A stretch of DNA of 64,000 nucleotides from Molanna angustata (Eukaryota > Arthropoda > Insecta > Trichoptera > Molannidae): contig OY754972.1 in NCBI GenBank assembly GCA_963576475.1, positions 31,761,890-31,825,889 on the forward strand. Reading direction: 5' to 3'. Position 1 is the first letter of the stretch. Every line of letters begins with the position of its first letter. Positions 45,257 to 57,599 of the stretch are shown here, one piece after another. The translations under genes were made by a program, and so were the position numbers. The notes beneath the pieces are model-generated. The model saw nothing but the letters and a program-made list of their open reading frames with translations, searched no databases and was not told the DNA's origin.

Positions 45257-48200
45257 AAAATTCACAGATCCTCTTCAAGATACAAAAGCATTTGTTGGAG
45301 ATTCAACAGAGAATGAAAAGGAACTCAAAAGGATTATAGCAGAAAAAGATAAAGAAATAAATTCTTTGAAAAATCTAATTGTAAGTAAAAAATTTTAAAC
45401 AAGTCGGTTATCAATTTGTTTGTAGATTTTTGTATCATAAAAAATAAAAATATGATACTTTTTTTTCTAGAATGAACTTAAAGCGAAATGTGGAAAAGAA
45501 CAGTGCAGTGATACAAATGAAACAGTTAATAAATTACAAGATGAACTGGCAAAACTTAAAGAAGAAAAAGAAAAGTATGATTTTTTTAAAATCAAGGTCC
45601 TTGATTTTGTATGAATTTTCTTCCTTAAATTATTAATGGGATTATAATAAATTACTGGGCCGAAACATCATAGGTTCAAAATATATAATCTAATAAAATA
45701 AAAACAATAATAATGTACGAAAACGTATAAAATAATGTTTATTTTACATCACAACAAGTGTTTTATTGATTTGGCAATTTGTTTACAAACTTCTTCTAAT
45801 CCAAGAAAAAATTATTGGCTATTTTACAAAATGCTCAACTGGCCACATATCCAAATATCGCGATACCTATTTCAAAAATGCAAGATTAAATTCAAGAAGT
45901 ATGTTTGATAATGTAAACTGTCACTTCATGATAGAACTCCATAATCAACTAGAATTATGAAAAAAAATATATTTAATTATAAGTTCTATTTAAATTTTCC
46001 ACAAACGCAACTCCCATTTACTGGTATCGCTCTATGCTGAGTATCGTCAGAATGGTACCATTCTAAAGCGATACCGCTGAATGGATGTTGATGTAGATGT
46101 GTAGAAGGTTATATTAGTTTAGGGAATATATGTGTTCTAATTTATTACAAAGACATATTCATTCTTTATTAAAAAAAACAAATGATCCTTTAATTCAGAA
46201 CAAACAAAATAAAACCATCTGATGGATCTGAATTGGAAGAATTAAAATTAAAAATTCAACAGTTGGAAGATATGAAAAAAGAAATGTCAATGGAAAAAGA
46301 GCAATGTAAATTGGAAAAAGATAAGTTAACAAAAGAAAGAGACGCATTGTTGTCTGATAACAAGCAGTTGGAACAAAACATGGAAGAATTCAATGTTAGT
46401 ATTAGAATATTTTATCAATAAAGTCTGTGTAATCATAGATTTCATTCAAACATTCTCATCATTGTTGGTTTGTCTGCGGAAAATAATTTTACATTAAGAA
46501 TTTTTAGTAAAGCCTTCATGAAAATTTAGATTAACAATAATATTTTTACTACTGAAGATGAAATTAATAGAAATAATATAATAAATAAATATAAAATAAT
46601 GAATAATGAGTGCTTGTTTCATAAAAGATTGTAATTGTAATTTATATCTAGAATCTTTTAGAATAAAAAAAATAATAAGATTTCGATTGCACCAACACTA
46701 CAATATGATAAGTTATGATCTTAATTTACACATTGTTATAAATATTTAAGGAACACATTGAAAGTATAAGTAAATTAAAATTGGAGCTGAAGTCATTCAC
46801 GGAATTTGCAGAACTTATGTTGGGTAACGGACAAAAGTATAGAAAGATATTAGAAAACACTCTAAATGCTGTGAGTATTTAATCAAAATATTTTTACACA
46901 TCTTTTAATGTCGGCATTCTATGCATATGTTTTTAACTAATTAAAATAATAAATATTAGATTTTTTACTTGCTTCTAGCAATAATTTACTTGTATTGCCT
47001 TTTAAAAAATATTTTTTAAATACTTCAATGTAATATTTGACGATTTATTAGTCCATCCAGATTTACAAAATTATTTTGTTGGCAATATAACATTTTTTGA
47101 GTAATGCATATAATATTATTAGTAAAGAGTTATCATAAGAAAAGTCAACATAATAATCAAGTCTAATTTACTGCATTATATCTTAGACTTGTTGAGATGC
47201 TTGTATTTTAATATACCTGTTATTTGTCCGTCGTGTAAAGATTATAACTAAAATATAGCAAGGTAACAGCAAGGTATAAATTATTAACTTTATAAACATT
47301 ATTTTGCAACAATTTACAAAGAACAGACAAATGCAAATGTGTTATTATTTATTCTAATCAACATTTTAATACAATAACCACAATTTTGTAATTGCACAAC
47401 AGAATTAGTAAATTTAAAAACTATTGAGGTTATTTCAGTATCTAAGCAACTCATTGGAAAGAAAAAAAAAATAATAACACATATACATATAATTTTGATT
47501 CAGGCTTTGGATTATGATGGAGGTAAGAAGAGTAGTGAGTTGGAGAAGAAAAAGAGAAAGTTTGAAGAAGAGATAAAATCACAACTGGACGAGGCTCTGC
47601 AGATGTATATATGGGCGTTAGAAGAAATTGATGAAAAGCAAAAAGCATTGAACGATATGGAAAAAGAAGTGAAGGATCTCAAAGAGGAAAATACTATGTT
47701 GAAACAGCAGTGTATGTATCATTTAAGATAAGTAAGCTAAGGCACCGGTTCAGAATAGTGATTCCACTCTTTTTTATATTATCATTGTTTTCGGATATAC
47801 AGATCACAAATACAACAAGCATAATAACATCTTACATAGTTCAGTAATGAGGTTCACCACCCATGATGAATTTTGCCTTTTTAGGTGAGAAGAAACCGGT
47901 GTGTGGAGATACACACATGTGTTGTGGTTCCTTTTGTTAAGGCAATGCACACCTGTTGTTGGTTATCCCACTTTTTGGGATATGCCGTGATGGTATGTAT
48001 TTATTATCTATAAATACATACCATTGAATCCATGCTATATCGTTTATATTGATGCAAATAGACTGTCTGTATTTACAGAATTATACACATTACAAAATAA
48101 AACAACTGGAAGACCGAAAAATTGATTTGGTCTACTTGTGCAAAATCCTAAATAGTAGCGTGCTCCTGAGTGCAATTAGTTTTCACAGTCCAACGAGAAG

Positions 48201-51200
48201 AACACGAGGCTGACATACTATGTTCATTGTTCATCTCTTTCTCTCCTACATTCTGTCCCTGTACCTATCCTTCTCCAAAATAAATTTTGTCATAACAATA
48301 TTTGTATTATAGTAGAGAGAAACTGGTGCTTGTCCCGCTGAAATAAAAATGTTAAATACACCCATACCTACACATAGATGTACATATATGGGAGCATTAA
48401 ATAATATATGAAATACTGTAATAACCAATATAAAATAAAAACTTAATCTACTGTATGTTAAATAATGTAATCAGCTGTTATATTTCTGAATAACAAATAA
48501 AAAAAACTATTTTGCCAAAAGCGTATTACATATTAGAGGTATTATTTATCTAATAGAGAGTTAATATTCTTTTTATTAAAATGATATTCAAATTGATACA
48601 TAAACCAATTTATAATTGAAAATGTTACATTTTTAGGTTCTGGCGATTCCCAAGGATTAGAAAAAGAATTGGAGAAATTGAAAAAAGAAAACACAAGCCT
48701 TAAAGAGAAATGTATGTATTATCTTTACAGCATTGTATCAAAATATCAATACCACAAAAAAGCACCAATAACTTATTTATTTTTAATCTTATTTGAAATT
48801 AATTAATTAATTTGATCCATGTTTTCGATTTTCTTGAAATGTTTCTGTTCAATAAAATTGGCGGATTCTCCTGATAACTTAATTCACATTAAAGCGGTTG
48901 TGGGGGAGGAATAAAATAGTTTTACTTTACTCACCAAATTTTATATATAAAAAAACTTAAGCACTTGATGGAACTTCTTGCCTTTTATAAGGCTATATCA
49001 AATATTTTAGATAGAGAAATGTACAATAATAATAAAATCAACAAGAAATCTCATCAACCTATTATCAAGAACGATATGACATAGAGTGAAATTATCAATC
49101 ATTATGTTGGTATTAATACTTCTATATAAATCACAAGAAATACACCTTTAGATCTTTTTATATACCTTCAAACACATCGGCGCCAAATGTATAAAACATA
49201 AACGACGCCCAAAAATCTTTCTTACAAATAGACACTTGTTGGCAGGAAAACACATTTCCCACCAATTGCATTCGTAGAAATAGTGGTACTGAAAAAATAA
49301 ATAGGTACAGAATATAAAATAACTTGTCGTGTAGTCGTGAGTAGCGACCTGCTTGACGTTCACATAGTCAAATGTGAATGTTGATGATTCTTAACATTCC
49401 TAGTATCATAGGTATCCAAAAATGTAGCAAATTGTTATTAAGTGCATGCCAAATTAATACATTATGTTTAATGTTTAGGTTCTGGCGACTCTCAAGGATT
49501 AGAAAAAGAATTGGAGAAATTGAGGAAGGAAATTGCAAGACTCAAAGAGAAATGTACGTATTACCTCTATCGCATTGTATCTTCTTCTGCTAGGGCTATC
49601 TCCTGTTATTCTCAGAACCTGCTCCTGGGAGATGAAAGATAGATCATAGATGGGTCTATCCTTCTAGGAGGTGAAAGCTATCCTTCTATCATAGATCAAT
49701 GGGTCGATGGCAGAGCGGTTAGCGCATTGGGTTAGTAATCCAGTGGTCGCGAGTTCGAATCCTGCCTTGACCGATTTCGTTCATCTATAGCACAAGCATT
49801 TATGCTTATTTTAGGGAACGTAGGAAGATGTATATGTTCTTATTTAACTTGTTAAAGGACATATTCATTAAAAAAAAAATCATTTGGGTGGTCTCTCTAT
49901 AGACGTCTTCTTGCTCTTTTCAATTGCACAATATCTTTAACATCACAGTTTCTTCTTATTTCCGAGCTCCTTACTCTATCTCAGAGGGTGACTTCTGTGA
50001 TGGTCTGTAGTCTATATCTCCATGGTTCCAAGGAGGCCTTTTGGTAGTGTCAGCTCTTGTTTTAATGCTGTATGTAGTTATTAATCTTATGCAGGTCTTG
50101 TAGATCCTCACTTAAGAATTGTATCATAATGATAATAAATTTAAAATCAGAAATGTTTTATTTATAACTTCACTACACAAATGTAATATTGAAAGAGATA
50201 TTGTAAATCACATAATGAGGTGTGACCAAATATGAGTTTGATTAAGAGTGGAATGAGATTTAGAGGTCAGTTAAGAAAAAACTGACACAGCTCAATAAAA
50301 AATGTATTATGTTATGTTCATATAATTATTTTAAAATTACTTATTCTAAACTAGGTGCAGACCAGAAAAGTGTAAATGAACAGAATCAAAAAACTGTAAG
50401 TGATATTACATATTAATATTATACTTGAGTAAAATACTTTTTAACTAGAGAAATAATGTTATCTTATATACATATTATATTTCAGAACATTCAGGAATTG
50501 GTAGGAATTGGACCGAATCAACACATGGAAAAGATAAAGTATGTACTTAAATACTGTAAATAATATTCCATGAAAATACCTATTAACATTCCATTCATTA
50601 TGGCATATTTTAACACTGTTGAGTTGATGAAATTGCAATGAAACAAAAAATTGTCATAGGTCATTTGTTTTTTATGCCAGCATCTTAAATTTGATTTTTA
50701 GTGGTAGAGAAATTATTTCTTACACAAAACACACTGCAAACACTGAATTGTTGGGATAAATTGTCATTTGGCGATACTTTCCCCTTGCACAAAGTACAAC
50801 ATCAAAATAATTCTTTAACAGACCACGGTCCAGTTATAGAGTATCCATTTTATTTTAATATTAAAACATCTGAGAAATAACAACTTATAATTCCAGCATA
50901 TTTTATCAGTTGATAACTTTACAGTTGCAGATGTATGTCAACTAAAAGAACATTTGTTCAAAAAAGGGAGGAAATTTTTAACCAAACATGTAATTGTTTA
51001 TGTAACAACGAAAACAAAGCTAACGTAAAATTTGATCAGAATCAAAGTTGTATGATAAACAGTGGAGGACCAATGAAACTTCAACAACTTCAAGATTCCC
51101 CCAAATTTGTGGCTCGATCGGCAACAGTAAACTCATCGGTGAAACCTTGCACTCCAAAGAAAATACCAAATACAGTAGTATTTACTTCGTACGATACTTT

Positions 51201-51261
51201 GAGAATGAAACTACAACTACAAAACTATAGTTTGTCACTGAAATCGGATATTATGCAATAA
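45219..51261 (+). CDS. Ten-exon coiled-coil protein, unrecognised
   Basis: Exons: 45219-45380, 45471-45574, 46199-46394, 46751-46870, 47504-47711, 48637-48711, 49479-49553, 50355-50395, 50486-50538, 50925-51261. All have GT-AG borders and compatible phases; lengths sum to 1371 nt, 456 residues. The product starts MGQFNESKLTHFEKFTDPLQ and is mostly Glu/Lys/Leu heptad-like coiled coil (ELEELKLKIQQLEDMKKEMS; EVKDLKEENTMLKQQ), with a Cys/Asn-rich then basic C-terminus (NQTCNCLCNN ... CTPKKIPNTVVF). I see no catalytic or membrane segment, so a structural or scaffold role is likely (inference). Exons 6 and 7 are tandem duplicates. The last acceptor has two options six bases apart. I do not recognise the family. 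The start could be later than 45219. Confidence 0.72.
45989..46087. mobile_element. MITE, CGACTCCCATT family, partial copy
   Basis: CACAAACGCAACTCCCATTT, CTGGTATCGCTC and GAATGG segments match the left end and interior of the element at 57442-57574. It lies in intron 2 of the coiled-coil gene. 46088-46198 holds a TTTATTACAAAGACATATTC stretch like SINE family A tails. Confidence 0.5.
48637..49553 (+). repeat. Tandem duplicated exon pair in the coiled-coil gene
   Basis: Exons 6 (48637-48711) and 7 (49479-49553) are both 75 nt, phase 1 at both ends and nearly identical (SGDSQGLEKELEKLKKENTS against SGDSQGLEKELEKLRKEIAR). Both start after TTTAG and end with an AAATGTA-type donor. Each adds 25 residues in frame. 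Confidence 0.9.
49170..49310. repeat. Hairpin-bearing repeat, copy 2 (degraded)
   Basis: AATAGACACTTGTTGGCAGG, AAAACACATTTCCCACCA and CGTAGAAATAGTGGTACTG match 31505-31612 in order. The hairpin is weakened by changes in both arms. Confidence 0.5.
49702..49879 (+). mobile_element. tRNA-derived SINE, family A copy 2
   Basis: Head GGGTCGATGGCAGAGCGG, anticodon-like loop TTAGTAA, B-box GAGTTCGAATCC, then CGATTTCGTTCATCTATAGC and GGAAGATGTATATG, ending in an A-rich tail. It closely matches copy 1 (minus strand) and the decayed copy 3. It sits in intron 7 of the coiled-coil gene. Confidence 0.82.
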
Positions 51262-51587
51262 ATGTCAAATAGATTAAGGTACTAAAGTAAATTATACTGG
51301 GGAGATAGGTATAGTTATGAAACCGAAACTTCAGAGAATGGAGAAAAGTATTGAAATTCTTCCCACCATCAAAAAAAATAGCTAAAATGTTGGAGAAACT
51401 ATGCATTTAAGAAGGATTTTTAGAAATCAGTTGCACAATATCTATTCAAAGCTCAAATAAATTACACACATTTATTTTAAATGAAACAAGTAACGTGTAT
51501 ATACCTGTTTGAAATATAATCACATTGATTATTTCCATATTGTAGATAAGTAATATAATTTTCATATTAATTTTTATTGTAGATATA

Positions 51588-51773
51588 TTGGCCCTGAGTC
51601 AAATTGAAAACGCTGTTCGTTATCGCCAAGCGCTATTTTTTTTTTGTATGTGATTTGACGTTTGTTGTAGAAATTTTTTCTACAACAACAAACAACAAAC
51701 GTCAAATCCCATACAAAAAAAAAATTAGCGCTTGGCGATAACGAACAGCGTTTTCAATTTGACTTGGGGGCAT
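51588..51773. mobile_element. Foldback TIR element with TA flanks
   Basis: Two arms of about 80 bp pair almost perfectly (TTGGCCCTGAGTCAAATTG at the left, ATGCCCCCAAGTCAAATTG on the opposite strand at the right) round a short centre (AAATTTTTTC). TA on both sides fits a Tc1/mariner-type insertion. No coding capacity. Confidence 0.8.
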
Positions 51774-52987
51774 TATATATATGTGTGTGTATGCAAGCAC
51801 ATAGTATACACAAGAAATCACATGTGTTTGCAAAAAAATACAAGAATCATAGGTATATCATGTCAACTTCATTCTTTGTTCATATCATAGAAAATTTTAT
51901 TGTGATCAATTATTTAAATTTAAATTAAACACAAAACTATACTTTGTATATTTCCTTATTTACTTGTTCACTACATGTTTCGGGAACATCCGTTCCCTTC
52001 CTCAGGTGGAGAATTTTATTGTGTTTTATCCAAAGATTGATTCTTTCATGAGCTTTTATACAATACTTCAAAACGTACACATTTTTAAGAATAATTATTC
52101 AGTAATTTCTGATTGATTTAATTTCTCCATCTTTGTTTCATTCCAATTTTTATTGCAAGTTTATATTTTTTTTATAAAGCAGTACTTAAACAAAATTTTA
52201 TATAGTTTTACATTGTATTAAAATAATCTATAATATGTTAAATAGTTTGGTTAGTTAAAAAAATGTTCTTGGCTTGTTGTAATTTGATAAATAATGATAT
52301 ACTATTTTAACAAATATTTATTTACATGATAAAGGAATATTTACAAAATAACAATATTGCCTATCAACCTAAATGCAAGAAATTTAAGCCTAAATTACAA
52401 ATATTATTACAAAATAATTGGTTTCTTTGTAACAAAAAATCAACTTGAATAGTAATATTCATTATTGACCAAGAGCCAGCGACTGTCAGACTTAGGTAGC
52501 AATGATTGGCTAGTATATAATCTGAGTAGTGGTGGTCTTGGGAGATATGAGGAAGCAAAGGTACAGAAAATTGGTGTTCAGTTCACCAATACATCATAGT
52601 ATGTATAAAGGGTGATATTTTGTAGGGACTACTATTGGCAATCACGTCATCCATTGAAAAACATTGGTGGAAACACCCTGATGATTGATGTTTTGTAATA
52701 AAAAAGTCATTTTATAACAAGCTGAATTTCACTTATGTTGCTTGTGCAACTATTTGTTTCCCGAAAAGACAGACAGTTTTGATGGTTCCAATGCCCTTAC
52801 AGATGCTTTTTATGTCCCTTTTGACTTTTACAAGCACATTCAAAATTTCACCAATACTATTACTATAGGTATTATAATAAGAACAAGACTGTGTTTTATG
52901 AACTACATATTCAGCCTTTATACTATGATGTAAGTCTGGCAGTCGCTGTTTCATACTCCACTAAGAAAGAAAGAAAATGGCCAAACC
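51774..52987. other. Spacer between convergent genes, nothing seen
   Basis: AT-rich sequence between the plus-strand coiled-coil gene and the minus-strand peptidase-like gene. A CATGTTTCGGGAACATCCG patch lies near 51974-51992. I found no supported coding or RNA feature. Confidence 0.5.
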
Positions 52988-55833
52988 TTATTCTTGGACT
53001 GCTGGTGTGGCAAGTTTAGCAAGACCTAATGTATGAAGTAGTGCTTTGTGACTAGGATCTCTTCCTCTAAATCTTCTGAATGTCTCGTTGGAATGACAAG
53101 TACCGCCTGATGCTAAATAGGTATCTCTATATCTTCGCCCCACCTCTAACACTGCTGCCTGATCATTGTTGGCCTCGTAAAATGCACTATAAACATCAGC
53201 CGCTATCATGCGAGACCATATCTGAGAAAAGTATGCAGCTGCCCATTCTTCAGACACTATCTTTGTGAAGTTGCAAGGATGAGCGTCTTCCTTTTCGTAA
53301 GGTAATGTAAAATATTTAGGCCACAGCTCTCTGACTATTTCACGCCAAAACTTCTGCGATGAGTACAGTTCCAAGTCTAACGACGAAAGATACAATTCTT
53401 GGCACAAATTGTATCCAGCCATATGTTTTCTGATGTTTTGGATACTCTCAATAATTTCATCGGGGAGTTGTTCTTGTGAGGCATAATGGCTGCTAATTGA
53501 CTTGATAGTAGTCGGTTCATACAACCAATGTGTCATGACATGACCGCACACATCAGCTGCATCCCACTCCACGTTGGATAGACCTGCCACATCTGAATAG
53601 TTAGCCTCAGTCAACAAGTGCCTCAGCGCATGGCCAAATCTATGGAATAGTGTTTTGACTTCTACAAACGACAACAGGGACGGTTTGCCATATAAAGGAA
53701 TTTGGAAATTAAAAATGAGCGATGCCAAAGGGTTGCTTCCCGTGATTGCACTTCGATTTCTAATAGTCACCATCCAACCCGTGGTTCCGACAATTTTTGT
53801 CTTTTCCTCTTCCCTAGAATATGGGTCTAAGTAAAATCCTGCGATTGGGGTGGGACTATCCGATTCAAATATTTCATAGAATTTAACATCGTTGTGCCAA
53901 GTAGAAACATCAGATCGAGGAACTATTTTGATATCAAAAAGTTTGTAGCACAACTCGAAAAGTCCCTGTAATACAATGGGTAATGGGAAATACTCTCTTA
54001 TTTGTTCTTCATCATAATTAAACAATGATTTTCTTTGTTTCCTCGTTAAGTAAGGAATATCTGAAAATTCAAGCCGGCCTTTGAAGTCTCTTTCTTTTGC
54101 AAAATTTTCTAGATTTTCTATTTCTACATCTTGCATCGGCCGCGCTCTTTCCAACAAATTTCCTAACATTTTTTTGACATTACTGATGGAGCCAGCCATC
54201 TTAGTTTCCATACTCATATCCGCGAACGTTTTGAAACCTAAAATATTAGCTTGTACATGTCTGTAGTCTCTAATTTTTTCGAGAATCGTACTATTTTCAA
54301 GAGATCTTTCCGTGTATCCCGAACAACGTTGAACATATGCCTGCCAAGCGTTCCATCGAAGGGTCTTGTCTGGGCAATATTCTATGAATCCGTCATAAAC
54401 ATTTGCAGCGTGAGTGACTTTCCATGGTCCACAACCCGGATCTTCTGGATTTGATGACATAGCTTTCAGTAATTTTAGGGGAAAATCACGCACCAGATTT
54501 GGATCATTTATTTGATGGGAAAATTGCTTATTTGCTACATTCACTTTATCTCTGAACTCTTTGCGATGTTTATGTAAATCGTTTAAAATAGACATAAGTC
54601 TGTTTTTGTCTTTACTTTTTTCAATATCCAATCCGTTAAGTTTTCCTTCAATAATATATTTTTTAATCAGTCTAGATTCTTCTTCAGTCAGTGTTTTCTT
54701 TTCTCGTTGCGCTTGAAGTACTGCCTTATAAATAGGTAAGCTTCGGAATTTACTGGTGATGGCTCGGTGGGCTCGTTCATGAATGTGAAGATAAGTCTTC
54801 GTTGGCATCAGAGTGCTGTTTCCCAAATAAAGAGTTTTTGCAAGGCCCCATGTCAATTCTAAAGGACAATCCAAATGTTCGAGAGGTGTGAATATGTCGG
54901 AAAATACATTTTCCACATTATCAATGGTCTCTTCTATGTTACTAACACCATTTTCATAGTCAACAGTGTATTTGCTGATAGAAGAGATGCATTTTTCAAT
55001 GGTGAATTTGTTGAACTCTGGCAAACCATCATCACGAAGGAGAGAGTTTTTTTCAGATATTTCTTCTCCAATTTCAGGAACTCTAAAATAGAATTTTAAA
55101 TAAAATTATGTGATGTGCAAATAATAGTAATTGCAAGTTGTGAAAGTTAAAAATAATAAAATAAATATAGTGGTAAAGAGGTCTCATGCATCGGGAATAA
55201 ATGTGTGATAAAACAAACAATATAGGACAGAATAAGAATGATGTTTAAAGTGATATTTTAACAAAGATGAAAATAAGTGCATTATGATTTTTTGGACACA
55301 CAAAGAAACAATAAAAAATAAAGCAAGTAAACAAGAATAATAGAAGTGGAATGAGAGTTAATATTCAATCTCAGTAAAGCAACCACAAATAAATAGAATA
55401 AATGAGGAGTTCATTTCAATTTTCCAACACTAAGTAAAGAAAAAGTGTTATGATATTAAATTATTTCAATTAAATTATGTGGTTGAAAAACCTATTTAAA
55501 GGAATAGAGACGAAATAAAATAATTTTTATCACCAGCATTTATTAAAAAAAAATTGTTTCAATATTTCCATATTTGTGATATTTTATGTTATATCTTATA
55601 ATTATTACAGCTTAGTGTGAAATGAAAAAGGATTAATTTTAGCGTAGCATACAATCATACACGAATAAGATTTAAAATTATTCAATAGTGTTCTTACATA
55701 GACAGACTACGTTTGAGAGAATCATTAAGAAAATAAGTTGTACTTACAACAATATGTAGCCATGATGGCGTTTGTTCAACAAAAAGCTATTTTTTCTGAC
55801 AAGCAAACGTTTACAACCCAATGAAAAAGCCAT
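52988..55833 (-). CDS. M3-family oligopeptidase-like protein, probably inactive
   Basis: Two exons, 55748-55833 and 52988-55082, give 2181 nt (726 residues). The first exon encodes MAFSLGCKRLLVRKNSFLLN and more, basic and free of acidic residues, like a mitochondrial presequence. GLPEFNKFTIEK, the helical region and WKVTHAANVYDGFIEY follow, as in oligopeptidase A and thimet oligopeptidase, which clip short peptides. The zinc motif reads HRFGH (509-513) in place of HEFGH: the catalytic Glu is Arg. The third ligand Glu is Asp (D539, in NVEWDAADV), and the substrate-site block that is usually H-x-F-x-GGY reads KIVSEEWAAAYF (636-647). So it is probably a pseudoenzyme. Exons join as GYILL|VPEIGEE, and the donor is GTAAGTAC. 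Family assignment is confident; inactivity is inferred. Confidence 0.87.
55083..55747. other. Intron 1 of the oligopeptidase-like gene
   Basis: AT-rich intron, donor GTAAGTAC (complement of 55741-55747) and acceptor TATTTTAG. No other element was seen. Confidence 0.8.
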
Positions 55834-55931
55834 TTCAAAAATATTTTTCAAAATAAACCAATTTTTATTCGCCGATTACACATGATACATTTGACATTGC
55901 TCGAAAAGCATAGAAAAATTACATTCGTCTT

Positions 55932-56607
55932 CACAGATTATATGGTAGTACAGATCTCTCACTTCATACTTACCGACTGGTCACGCCAACCTACATAAGT
56001 ACCTCTATTGTCCGCTGAAGGCGACGATATGACGCCGCGCCCCTTGATCTCCTCGCCCCTCGCGGGATTTTTTTATAATATAATATTATAAGATATTATC
56101 TTTAAATAAGCAATATAATGATAAGTTACTGTGTGTAAAATCAAAATTACACACATTTCTGTGGAATATTTAATAAGGTACTGGAAAATAAAATGCAGTA
56201 TTTTTTCAATGAATTAATATTTTTATTTTGTAACGAATACAACTTTATGACTTTATTCGTCGATACACATCCAGGAACATTACACTTTTTAACGCGAACC
56301 ATTGTTAATCTGAAAAATAAAAAGAAGGGCAGTATCACAATGAACAGTAAATTGAACAACAACAATAAAAACAAATAAAATAAAAGTCATTAAGAACAAA
56401 AAGCTAATTTTCAAAATTCTCATAAGATACACATGTAAACAAACACTTGCCTCTTTTAAGAATGGAAAAAACATGGCCGCCGCAAACCGTCGCAATTTTC
56501 ACGACTGTGGCGCCAATCCTCCCCTGCGTCAAATACAGGCGAAAACCAAACTGTTTTTCTATATGGACCAGTTCATGACCAATTTTAGTATGAAAGTGAA
56601 CAACCCG
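55932..56607. repeat. Direct repeat copy A (about 676 bp)
   Basis: Nearly identical to 58168-58842, with single-base differences and one T-run change. It starts CACAGATTATATGG and ends AAAGTGAACAACCCG. It contains a GC-rich patch (GACGCCGCGCCCCTTG) followed on the minus strand by a GTAAGT donor (complement of about 55962-55970), plus the THAP-like frame. It looks like a duplicated gene 5' end or promoter region. Confidence 0.93.
56147..56302 (-). pseudogene. THAP-like zinc finger start, copy A
   Basis: From an ATG just after an acceptor-like TTTTTATTTTTCAG, the frame reads MVRVKKCNVPGCVSTNKVIK (C-x4-C as in THAP-domain starts), continuing YSLQNKNINSLKKYC to a stop after about 51 codons. THAP domains bind DNA and occur in P-element-type transposases and cellular factors. 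The downstream Trp and C-x2-H parts are not seen, so it is a fragment or first exon. A donor-like AG|GTACCT lies inside. Confidence 0.35.
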
Positions 56608-57441
56608 CGTTCGTCTTTTCCATAGACTTAATAGAATGGACAGCGCGCGTGAACGGCATCTTCAGACGAGCGGCTAAATGTTGCGCATACCCCCCACTCT
56701 ACCACTACAGTGTTGCCATAATTTTATTTAAATAAATGCCATGTAATAATAATAATTTTATTTAAAATAAAATTCATGTTATACCTATGGCAAGGAAATA
56801 TTTAGCCTTGAAAAATTGTCAATCAGAATCAGAAATGACAGAAATTGAAGTTATAAGTTATAGTTATACTCGTTATACTCTACTACTCAAGTTTCTACTG
56901 AAATACTCTAGTTTTGATTAAAATGTATGGGAAAATTGGCAAAAAATATGGAATTCTGTTTTCGGTCGGAATATGTTAGGTTAGGCTCTGACATGAATAT
57001 TATGTTTGTAAATGGATGAATATCACGGCCCCAAAAACCGAGCAGACCCGAAATTTGGCGGGGAAATGCAAAATCGCCAGATTCTTTATAACCACATACC
57101 TAAGTATTTTTGGTTGGACTGCTTGCTAGTTTTTATGTCAGATCGGCCGACACCAAATTGTTGTAATATGCTCACTTGCATCTTCATACTGATTAAGAGC
57201 CCGACCAAACTATCAACCAACTAATAAGTCTGTAGTGTGCGAGTCAAAGAGAATATAACCTTACGGATATGTACGAGTGTGCCCTAAACTAAATTTTTTA
57301 ATTATTGTATGTACTGACATGATATCAAGAATATTCAATAATGTCTTCAATGTTTTTGTAACAGTCCCTTTGTGATACTCCATAATTAACTCCATAATTA
57401 CATAAAATTATGATTAAAAATATTAAATAGTATTTTGTTCA

Positions 57442-57574
57442 ATTAAATTTAACCTGCAAATGCGACTCCCATTCACTGGTATCGCTCAATGACAAGCATC
57501 GAACACCATTCTGACGATGCACGTCACAGAGCAATACCGGTGAATAGGAGTCGCGTTTGCGGACTAAATTTAAT
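57442..57574. mobile_element. MITE, CGACTCCCATT family, complete copy
   Basis: Inverted ends of about 46 bp including ATTAAATTTA and GCGACTCCCATTCACTGGTA at the left, with the complement at the right. It is nested inside the 1480-bp transposon. TAAATTTA at both borders may be a target duplication or part of the ends; it is also present at the left of the 45989 copy. Confidence 0.65.
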
Positions 57575-57599
57575 ATAACAATCACAGAGTAACAACTCC

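Noticed and set aside
47885..47940. Extra exon of the coiled-coil gene (GTGAGAAGAAACCG ...)
   Set aside because: Acceptor-like, phase-compatible, but reaches a stop after 18 codons with no donor; the gene is open without it.
57012..57224. Transposase of the 1480-bp element
   Set aside because: 70 codons, no recognisable motif, no catalytic triad.
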